Below are positions 6,449 through 11,494 of a stretch of 11,494 nt of DNA, one piece after another. This DNA is from Desulfurococcales archaeon (GTDB lineage Archaea; Thermoproteota; Thermoprotei_A; Sulfolobales; NBVN01), in assembly GCA_021160415.1 (NCBI GenBank), contig JAGHCP010000073.1, positions 1 to 11,494 on the forward strand, in the 5' to 3' direction. Both the position numbers and the translations under genes were made by a program. A model generated the notes under the pieces. The model was not told the DNA's origin. It did not search any database and saw only the letters and a program-made list of their open reading frames with translations. The stretch's first letter is position 1; each line of letters opens with the position of its first letter.

Positions 6449-6853
6449 TTACGCCTCAGAGGTTTCTTTCGCTTCGACGAGAACAGCGTTTATCACGCCG
6501 TCCTGGCCCGGTCTTGAAGTAACCTTAGCTACACCTACCTCGGTCTCTATTAGCGCGCCCTTAACGATGATGTTTCTTCTGGCGTACTCCCTGTTCGCAC
6601 CTGTTTCGAGAACCTTAAGCACCTTCACCTTCCTAGACTTCCCGGTGGAGGGATCCATCACGTTAGCGTAGGTTGCCCTGCGAACCTTCACCTTGAGGTT
6701 ACCCCCTCTAACCCTCACCTTAACCCTCTTCTCCCTGACGTCCACCATTGTTAGGGTGGGGAACCTGCCTAATTCGTACTTCCTATTCTTACGGTGAGGC
6801 CTTCTCCTACCGCCGCTGATCTTCCTGAAGTCATTCCCTTGGTACACGCCCAT
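6449..6853 (-). CDS. rps8e: 30S ribosomal protein S8e
   Basis: S8e is an archaeal/eukaryotic small-subunit ribosomal protein. The 134-residue product starts with the invariant-looking MGVYQGNDFRKISGGRRRP, continues HRKNRKYELGR, and contains GGNLKVKVRRATYANV and the RNIIVKGALIETEVG segment, all S8e hallmarks. The protein is very basic, as expected. ATG at 6853 is the only sensible start. A symmetric TATA element at 6887-6893 lies about 37 bases upstream and would leave a leader of about 12 bases. The gene is the first of rps8e-srp19 and is divergent from uppS. An imperfect 9-bp inverted repeat at 6857-6882 overlaps the predicted start of transcription. Confidence 0.97.
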   Translation of the reverse strand: MGVYQGNDFRKISGGRRRPHRKNRKYELGRFPTLTMVDVREKRVKVRVRGGNLKVKVRRATYANVMDPSTGKSRKVKVLKVLETGANREYARRNIIVKGALIETEVGVAKVTSRPGQDGVINAVLVEAKETSEA

Positions 6854-6886
6854 CTGCTTCAGCCCAGAATGAAGGGCTTAAGTTCC

Positions 6887-6893
6887 TTTAAAA
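6887..6893. promoter_or_regulatory. Shared symmetric TATA element between rps8e and uppS
   Basis: TTTAAAA reads as a TATA box on both strands. Its centre is about 34 bases from the uppS ATG (6924) and about 37 bases from the rps8e ATG (6853), fitting both genes with leaders of about 8-12 bases. No other TATA-like site lies in the 70-base gap. Bidirectional use is inferred from geometry. Confidence 0.5.
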
Positions 6894-6923
6894 GCTTTCA
6901 ACCGGTATTCGGTTAGGGAGGAC

Positions 6924-7766
6924 ATGCAGAGCAGGAAGTTCAGGGCTGGAGTTAAGGTAGCGAAGCTCCTTAGGACTTTCTTTAACCCCCTCCTTAAGCC
7001 CATCTATAGGCTCTATGAGGTTTGGCTTTGGGCGCAGATATCCGAGGGCCCGATCCCTAAGCACGTCGCGGTCATTCCAGACGGGAATAGGAGGTGGGCG
7101 AAGTACCTAGGTAAGAACCCCCTCTACGGTCATGAGGTGGGCTACAGGAAGCTTAAGGAGGTCCTCAACTGGCTTTGGGAGGTCGGGGTTAAGGCAGTCA
7201 CTATTTACGCTATGTCGTACGAGAACTGCGTGGGTAGGCCTGAGGAAGAAAGAAAGCATCTGTTCACCCTGCTCTCCAGCGCGATTGACGAGTTGATGGA
7301 GGGGGATGAGATCAGGAAGCGACGCATGAGGGTTAAGTTCCTGGGGAGACTTGACATGGTGCCTGAAGGCCTTGTTAAGAAGATGGAGGAAGTGGAGAGG
7401 GAGAGCAGCGGGTTCAAGGATCGGTACCTGAATGTAGCTGTGTGCTACGGTGGGAGACAGGAAATAGTAAACGCTGTTAAGAAGCTCCTCGAAGATGTAA
7501 GGAAAGGGAATATAGGTGTCGATGAGGTTAATGAGGACGTCTTCAGGAAGTACCTCCAGACATCTCACCTTAACCTGGATGGGGTTGACGATCCTGACCT
7601 GGTGATAAGGACGTCAGGCGAGTTAAGGGTTAGTAACTTCCTTCTTTGGCAGATTGCTTACAGTGAGCTTTACTTCTGCGAGGCCTACTGGCCCGAGTTC
7701 AGGAAGATTGACCTGTGGAGAGCGATAAGGTCTTACCAGAAAAGGGAGAGACGCTTCGGTAAGTGA
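6924..7766 (+). CDS. uppS: cis-Polyprenyl diphosphate synthase (UppS/dolichyl type)
   Basis: This enzyme extends a short allylic diphosphate with isopentenyl diphosphate in cis configuration, making the long polyprenyl carrier used for glycan assembly such as N-glycosylation of surface proteins. The 280-residue protein carries the full family set: VAVIPDGNRRWAK with catalytic Asp53, YAMSYEN (95-101), NVAVCYGGRQEI (170-181), DPDLVIRTSGELRVSNFLLW (223-242), and SELYFCEAYWPEF (247-259). A 45-residue N-terminal extension with a hydrophobic/amphipathic helix (LLKPIYRLYEVWLWAQI) is common in archaeal and eukaryotic members and may touch the membrane. CVGRPEEE replaces the usual 'N.RP.EE' after the SxEN motif. 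ATG at 6924 has GGGAGG (6916-6921). Its stop is one base from the stop of the converging coiled-coil gene. Confidence 0.96.
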   Translation: MQSRKFRAGVKVAKLLRTFFNPLLKPIYRLYEVWLWAQISEGPIPKHVAVIPDGNRRWAKYLGKNPLYGHEVGYRKLKEVLNWLWEVGVKAVTIYAMSYENCVGRPEEERKHLFTLLSSAIDELMEGDEIRKRRMRVKFLGRLDMVPEGLVKKMEEVERESSGFKDRYLNVAVCYGGRQEIVNAVKKLLEDVRKGNIGVDEVNEDVFRKYLQTSHLNLDGVDDPDLVIRTSGELRVSNFLLWQIAYSELYFCEAYWPEFRKIDLWRAIRSYQKRERRFGK

Positions 7767-7767
7767 G

Positions 7768-8643
7768 TCACTCCTCCTCCTCAAGGCCTCCGTAAAGAAC
7801 CTTAAGGTCTTCGAGGGTTAACCTCTTCCCCTCCTTAAGCTTCTTCATGGCACCCTCCTTCTTCCTCTCTATTATCTCCTTCTCAACGGCCTTCTTTCTC
7901 CCGACCCTTAACTCCCTCAGCCTCGTCTGAAACTCCCTATACTTCGCATACATCTCGTTGAGTTTACCGCTTAACTCGACCAGCTCGTTAGCTCTGTCTT
8001 GAATGGCTTTATTCCTCTCCTCTATGCTTTCCTGGAGAGCCTTGACCTGCTCCTTCAGAGTCCCTATCCTCTCCCTCACGGAGTTGATCTTAATTGAGAG
8101 CTCCGAGATCTTGCCGTTGAGGTCATTCAGGATTATTATTTGGCTCTTAAGTTGCGCGTTAAGCTCCCTGTACTCGTTCCTCAACTTTCTGGCTTCCACG
8201 GCTTTCTCAAGCAACGACTCAAGCCTGGAGATCTCCCTTATGATCGCGTTCTCCTCCTCTAAGGGGAGGGACTCGGTTATTATTCTCCACTCAAGCCTGT
8301 CGATCCTTGCCCTGATCTTAGCGACCGACATCCCCTCAACCTTCCCTGCGTTGTTGAGTAGTTCCCTCTTCGAGAACAGTTGGGACTTGATCTCCCTGAT
8401 TTTCTTGACAGCTTCCCTTCTCTCCTCTATGAGTTTCTGCCTCTCCTCCTTGAGCTTCGCCAGCTTCTCCCTCTCAGCCCTCAGCTCCTCCCTGAGGCCC
8501 TTGATTTTCTCTATTAGTTCCCTTCTCTCCTGTTTAAGCGTCCTTATCTCGCTAGCTACCTCAGCCCTCCTTTCCCTCAGGTCCTTCAGCTCCTCCCTCA
8601 GGGCACTTATTTCGTTGAGTATTACTTCCTCCTCGCTCGCCAA
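7768..8643 (-). CDS. Archaeal coiled-coil protein (COG1340-like)
   Basis: This 291-residue protein is almost entirely predicted coiled coil: dense Glu/Lys/Arg heptads run from residue 5 to about 95 and from about 135 to 255. A conserved central break, RLEWRIITESLPLEEENAII (116-135), marks a hinge. The C-terminus, EGKRLTLEDLKVLYGG, is followed by an acidic end. This layout fits the uncharacterised archaeal family COG1340; members are sometimes labelled phosphoserine phosphatase, but no phosphatase motif is present here. Its function is unknown; the hinge suggests an antiparallel hairpin rod. The start is TTG at 8643, 20 bases after acdB, with only a weak GGGT upstream and no better in-frame start nearby. 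It is probably co-transcribed with acdB. Confidence 0.85.
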   Translation of the reverse strand: MASEEEVILNEISALREELKDLRERRAEVASEIRTLKQERRELIEKIKGLREELRAEREKLAKLKEERQKLIEERREAVKKIREIKSQLFSKRELLNNAGKVEGMSVAKIRARIDRLEWRIITESLPLEEENAIIREISRLESLLEKAVEARKLRNEYRELNAQLKSQIIILNDLNGKISELSIKINSVRERIGTLKEQVKALQESIEERNKAIQDRANELVELSGKLNEMYAKYREFQTRLRELRVGRKKAVEKEIIERKKEGAMKKLKEGKRLTLEDLKVLYGGLEEEE

Positions 8644-8663
8644 TCGAGACTACCCTGCATTCT

Positions 8664-9374
8664 TTATGCCTTGATTAAGACCCGCGCGTCAGCTATTTTA
8701 GCCCCCTTGCCCTCCTCGAAAGCCATTATGGGGTTCAGGTCGACGTCCGTCACGAGCTCCTGCTCCTCCATGAACTTCGACAGCTTCACTATGATGTCGG
8801 CTAGGGCTGCCTTGTCCCTCGGCGGAGCGCCTCTGTACCCCTCAAGGATTTTAGCCGCCTTGATCTCTGTGAGCATCGTTTCAGCGTCGTACCTAGTTAC
8901 GGGGGCGATGCGGAAACTCACGTCCTTCAGAACCTCAACGAATATCCCTCCGAGCCCGAACATGAGCACAGGCCCGAACGTGGGGTCCCTGGTTGAGCCG
9001 ACTATCACCTCAAGGCCTTCAGGCACCATCTCCTGGATCAAGACACCCGTCACTTTCGCGCTAGGCGCTTTCTCCTTAACGTTCTTCATTATTGCCCGGA
9101 AACCCTCCCTAACCGCATCAGCGTCCTTTAAGCCTACCTTGACTCCACCCACGTCGGACTTATGAACTATGTCGGGGCTGACGATCTTAGCGACTATGGG
9201 GTAGCCTATGCTTTCCGCGAGCTTAACGGCCTCATCCTCCGTAGTAGCTAGCCCCGCCTTAGGAACGGGAAGTCCGTACTCCCTAAGCACGTCGTAGGAC
9301 TCGTGCTCGAGAAGCTTCTTCCTCCCTTCCTCCCTGGCTCTTTCTATTATGGCTTTAACTCTCTCTGCAGCCAA
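8664..9374 (-). CDS. acdB: ADP-forming acetyl-CoA synthetase, beta subunit
   Basis: The beta subunit of the NDP-forming acyl-CoA synthetase transfers phosphate between the alpha subunit's phosphohistidine and ADP, giving ATP from acyl-CoA during peptide or sugar fermentation. The 236-residue ATP-grasp protein matches stand-alone beta subunits in length. It shows ESYDVLREYGLPVPKAGLA (25-43), then VAKIVSPDIVHKSDVGGVKV, whose histidine is residue 71, the position of the catalytic beta-subunit His reported for Korarchaeum ACD. QEMVPEGLEVIVGSTRDP and FGPVLMFGLGG follow, and the end carries DVDLNPIMAF. The TTG start at 9374 puts that His at 71, supporting it; no clear Shine-Dalgarno precedes it. 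No alpha subunit is present in this window, so its partner must be encoded elsewhere. Which acyl-CoA it uses cannot be read from sequence. Confidence 0.94.
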   Translation of the reverse strand: MAAERVKAIIERAREEGRKKLLEHESYDVLREYGLPVPKAGLATTEDEAVKLAESIGYPIVAKIVSPDIVHKSDVGGVKVGLKDADAVREGFRAIMKNVKEKAPSAKVTGVLIQEMVPEGLEVIVGSTRDPTFGPVLMFGLGGIFVEVLKDVSFRIAPVTRYDAETMLTEIKAAKILEGYRGAPPRDKAALADIIVKLSKFMEEQELVTDVDLNPIMAFEEGKGAKIADARVLIKA

Positions 9375-9454
9375 TGCCGCAACCCAGTAACAGTTAGGGG
9401 TAAGATTAATAATTATTGCTTCACCGAGGTAGGAAGCAAATAATTTTAAATTGT
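9375..9454 (-). other. Intergenic hairpin and promoter region before acdB
   Basis: AATTATTGCTTC (9411-9422) pairs with GAAGCAAATAATT (9433-9445) over 12 base pairs with a single bulged base and a 10-base loop. On the minus strand it lies after the GPN GTPase stop and before acdB. TTTAAA-type boxes at 9445-9464 could drive a transcript carrying the hairpin in its 5' leader. An AATTATTAATC box at about 9403-9413 would start transcription downstream of it. Terminator for the GTPase, operator, or leader structure are all possible. Confidence 0.4.
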
Positions 9455-10261
9455 TTAAATCCTGCTGCTGTACTCCTCGGTGAGGAAGTCCTCTCCACCG
9501 TAGAGAACTCTCTGCAGCGCTGCGTACATCTCGTCCAGCCCTACGAATTCCTTAGCTGACACTGGGACGATTTCATGCCCCAACGCCTCCCTGAGGACGT
9601 TGCACAGGTTCTCACTGATGTCTGTTTCCATGAAGAGCGTTTTGGAGCCGGCCTCGACACAGCTGTATTCATCACTCATCATCTTAAGAAGATAGATCGA
9701 GCTCAAAGCCTTTTCAAGGTCGCTGCCCTCCTTCATGATCAGGTCGACCTTATTAACAGCTAGGACAAGCGGTAGTTCCACCCTGTAGAGCGTGGAGAGA
9801 GCCAGTAGGGCGGATGATAACGCGGATGGCGGGTCTGCTGCGAGTCTAGCGTCCACAACGAAAAGCATAACTGCCCTAACACCTCGGGTCAGTTCCTTCA
9901 GTATCTTAGGTCCAAGCCTTCTGAACGCAACTATCTCTAGCTGTCCTGGGAGATCTATTAATGCGTAGTTACTGCCGAACTCGTCTATCTCATCCCTCAA
10001 CTCTGCAACGTAGTTGATGAGGTAATCCACGCTCGCCGTTAAGGCGCCGTTAGGTGCTAGGTTATGCTTAACCATGATTTCCTTGTAGTCCACGTACCGC
10101 CTAACGTCAACGTCGGGTACGTAAGGCATTACCTCCGCGGCCGGGTCGAAGTTCACCTTCACCGCATCGAGTTCGTTGTTCCCCATCCACTCGGACAGGG
10201 CCTTCGTTATGGTTGACTTGCCGGAGCCAGCGGGCCCAGCTATCAGTATGAAGAACGTCAA
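9455..10261 (-). CDS. GPN-loop GTPase
   Basis: GPN-loop GTPases are homodimeric in archaea; eukaryotic relatives assemble RNA polymerase II. The 268-residue protein has G1 GPAGSGKST, NFDPAAE after it, a GPN-type insertion reading LAPNGALTASVDYL, G3 DLPGQLE, G4 NKVD and G5 VSAKE near the C-terminus. The GPN tripeptide is APN here: the Gly is replaced by Ala. I prefer TTG at 10261. It overlaps the upstream stop as TTGA, GGAGG (10271-10275) then sits about nine bases away, and the protein begins at the P-loop strand. GTG at 10270 would add three residues but has GGAGG directly against it. Translation is probably coupled to the radical SAM gene upstream. Confidence 0.93.
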   Translation of the reverse strand: MTFFILIAGPAGSGKSTITKALSEWMGNNELDAVKVNFDPAAEVMPYVPDVDVRRYVDYKEIMVKHNLAPNGALTASVDYLINYVAELRDEIDEFGSNYALIDLPGQLEIVAFRRLGPKILKELTRGVRAVMLFVVDARLAADPPSALSSALLALSTLYRVELPLVLAVNKVDLIMKEGSDLEKALSSIYLLKMMSDEYSCVEAGSKTLFMETDISENLCNVLREALGHEIVPVSAKEFVGLDEMYAALQRVLYGGEDFLTEEYSSRI

Positions 10262-11325
10262 GCCCTCCACCCTCCGTACTTCCCCACTATGTTGAGTTTA
10301 TGGCCGCACTTAGGGCAAGTGTTTCCCTCCTTAAGCCTCCACTCAACTATTTGAAAGCCATACCTCCTTACCACCAGCTCCCCGCACTTAGGGCAGTATG
10401 TGTGTTCTAGCGGATGTCCCGGGACGTTCCCTATGTACACGTAGTGTAGTCCTTCCTCCTTAGCAATCTTAGCTAATTCCTCAAGAGTCTTTACAGGGGT
10501 TGGAGGCACATCCCGCATCATGAAGTGCGGGTAGAACCTCAGCAAGTGGAAAGGCGTCTCCGGGCCGAGATTGTTGACGATCCAGGATGCGAGCCTCCTA
10601 AGATCCTCGGGGTCATCGCCGTACTTAGGAACGATTAAATTAGTTATCTCTATGAAGGTGCCAGACTTCTTCATCTCTTCCAGCGTTGTGTATATGGGGT
10701 CAGGTGAAGGCACGCCCATGAATTTCCTGTAGAACTCCAGATTACCGCTGCCCTTGAAGTCCAGGGTGACTGCGTCCATGTATGGTGCGAGCTCCCTCCA
10801 AGCCTCAGGGGTTATGTACCCGTTAGTGACCATGGTGTTGAATAGTCCTGCCTTCTTAGCGAGCTTGGCTGTGTCAAGCATGAACTCGTAGAAAACGGTC
10901 GGTTCGTTGTAGGTGTAGCTAATCCCGTCAGCCCCAGCCCTCAGCGCTGCCTCCACGACCTGCTCAGGCGTGAAGAACTCACCGAAGACCTCATCCCTCC
11001 TTGACTGACTGATCGTCCAGTTCTGGCAGAACCTGCACATGAAGTTACATCCAGCGGTGGAGATGGAGAAAACCTTTGACCCAGGCATGAAATGCATTAA
11101 AGGCTTCTTCTCTATAGGGTCAACAGCGGCAGCCGTCAGCAACCCATACACAAGCGTGTAGAGCTTCCCTCCCTTATTGTACCTCACACCACAGGCCCCA
11201 AAACCCCCGTCAGCGATGGGGCACCTCTTATAGCAGAGGTCGCACCGCACCTTACCCTTACCTAAACTCACCCAGTGCTTGGCCTCCCTGACCCACGGCC
11301 TGCTTAGATCTATTTTCCTAGCCAT
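10258..11325 (-). CDS. AmmeMemoRadiSam-type radical SAM enzyme (PflA-like)
   Basis: This 355-residue radical SAM protein matches the family that travels with AMMECR1 and MEMO-like proteins (COG1180 type). The reaction is not established. An N-terminal cysteine cluster, RCDLCYKRCPIADGGFGACG (C28, C31, C35, C45), precedes the SAM domain. The [4Fe-4S] site is AGCNFMCRFCQNW (C93, C97, C100), the CxxxCxxC motif. GISYTYNEPTVF and AVTLDFKG are conserved in PflA-like enzymes. The C-terminus holds a zinc-ribbon pair, CPKCGEL and CPKCGHKL, about 30 residues apart. Length and architecture are complete. ATG at 11325 is the natural start, with a TATA-like element at 11386-11395 upstream. No AMMECR1 or MEMO gene is visible in this window. 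The 4-base TTGA overlap ties it to the GTPase downstream. Confidence 0.92.
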   Translation of the reverse strand: MARKIDLSRPWVREAKHWVSLGKGKVRCDLCYKRCPIADGGFGACGVRYNKGGKLYTLVYGLLTAAAVDPIEKKPLMHFMPGSKVFSISTAGCNFMCRFCQNWTISQSRRDEVFGEFFTPEQVVEAALRAGADGISYTYNEPTVFYEFMLDTAKLAKKAGLFNTMVTNGYITPEAWRELAPYMDAVTLDFKGSGNLEFYRKFMGVPSPDPIYTTLEEMKKSGTFIEITNLIVPKYGDDPEDLRRLASWIVNNLGPETPFHLLRFYPHFMMRDVPPTPVKTLEELAKIAKEEGLHYVYIGNVPGHPLEHTYCPKCGELVVRRYGFQIVEWRLKEGNTCPKCGHKLNIVGKYGGWRA

Positions 11326-11494
11326 AACTCAACGTCCCTCATCGAGAACCATTGTTGAACCACTCAACACTTCACTAGGGACTGTTTATATTTTGATGTT
11401 TCGCGGGGTGAGTTGCTGAAGCGCGTTTAAGGAGTTCCCCCTTCACCGCGTATGTAACTTCAAGAACAAGCAGGGCAGCAGAACCGCTTTAAGG
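11326..11494. promoter_or_regulatory. Right-edge non-coding stretch with promoter and small hairpins
   Basis: TATATTTT (11387-11394; AAAATATA on the minus strand) is the likely TATA box of the radical SAM gene, giving a leader of roughly 35 bases. Within that leader TGTTGA (11353-11358) pairs perfectly with TCAACA (11364-11369) around 5 bases. Further right, CGCGG (11402-11406) plus TGA (11409-11411) can pair with TCACCGCG (11443-11450) with a 2-base bulge. All frames contain stops, and no tRNA signature is visible. A neighbouring gene may begin or end beyond the edge. Confidence 0.35.

Noticed and set aside
8003..8674. Long open frame on the plus strand rich in Ser and Leu
   Set aside because: It is the antisense shadow of the Glu/Lys-rich coiled-coil gene; composition explains the lack of stops.
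11394..11420. Possible C/D-box guide RNA (TGATGT followed by CTGA)
   Set aside because: Box C deviates from RTGATGA, the spacing is about 16 bases, and no D'/C' pair is visible.
1..11494. CRISPR array, insertion sequence, tRNA or rRNA gene
   Set aside because: I saw no regularly spaced repeats, no transposase-like protein, and no TPsiC-type or rRNA-like sequence on either strand.

Overview
The window is a compact stretch of an archaeal chromosome. Nop5, fibrillarin, Gar1, SRP19, S8e, TFB, a TFE-beta/RPC34-like factor, a GPN GTPase and the beta subunit of an ADP-forming acetyl-CoA synthetase occur together only in archaea. The TFB has the degenerate zinc ribbon seen in crenarchaeal TFBs (CPPE...YICTETGEVL), and TFE-beta keeps its Fe-S cysteines. 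Together these point to the TACK group (Thermoproteota in the broad sense, possibly Korarchaeota-like), probably from a hot, anaerobic habitat. The lineage is inference. About five of the fourteen gene starts are TTG or GTG, AGG is the common arginine codon, and genes are packed with gaps of a few bases.

Left third (1-3615), plus strand: a 5'-truncated nop5, fibrillarin (flpA), an archaeal Cro/C1-type HTH regulator, a THEP1-type NTPase, and a 121-residue winged-helix/Fe-S protein that I identify as TFE-beta. Nop5 and fibrillarin are the protein core of the C/D-box RNA 2'-O-methylation particle.

Middle (3624-6853), minus strand: gar1, tfb and trm1 form one operon (gar1 and tfb overlap as ATGA). 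Before them lies rps8e-srp19, whose 3' end carries two adjacent perfect hairpins. trm1 converges on TFE-beta with 8 bases between their stops, so two general transcription initiation factors sit within about 2.5 kb. A symmetric TATA element (6887-6893) appears to serve both rps8e and the divergent uppS.

Right third (6924-11494): plus-strand uppS (cis-polyprenyl diphosphate synthase) runs head-on into a minus-strand series. In transcription order this is an AmmeMemoRadiSam-type radical SAM enzyme, a GPN-loop GTPase coupled to it by a TTGA overlap, an 80-base gap with a hairpin, acdB, and an archaeal coiled-coil protein. The last 169 bases hold no gene that I can support.

Functionally this is a core informational neighbourhood: RNA modification (C/D, H/ACA, tRNA m2,2G26), transcription initiation, translation and secretion (S8e, SRP19, GPN), plus lipid-carrier and energy metabolism. 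I found no mobile element, CRISPR array, tRNA, rRNA or defence island. The points most worth a second look are the divergent TFB beside TFE-beta, the tandem hairpins after srp19, the non-Nop5-like GC-rich first 52 bases, an APN variant of the GPN loop, and zinc ligands missing from Trm1.
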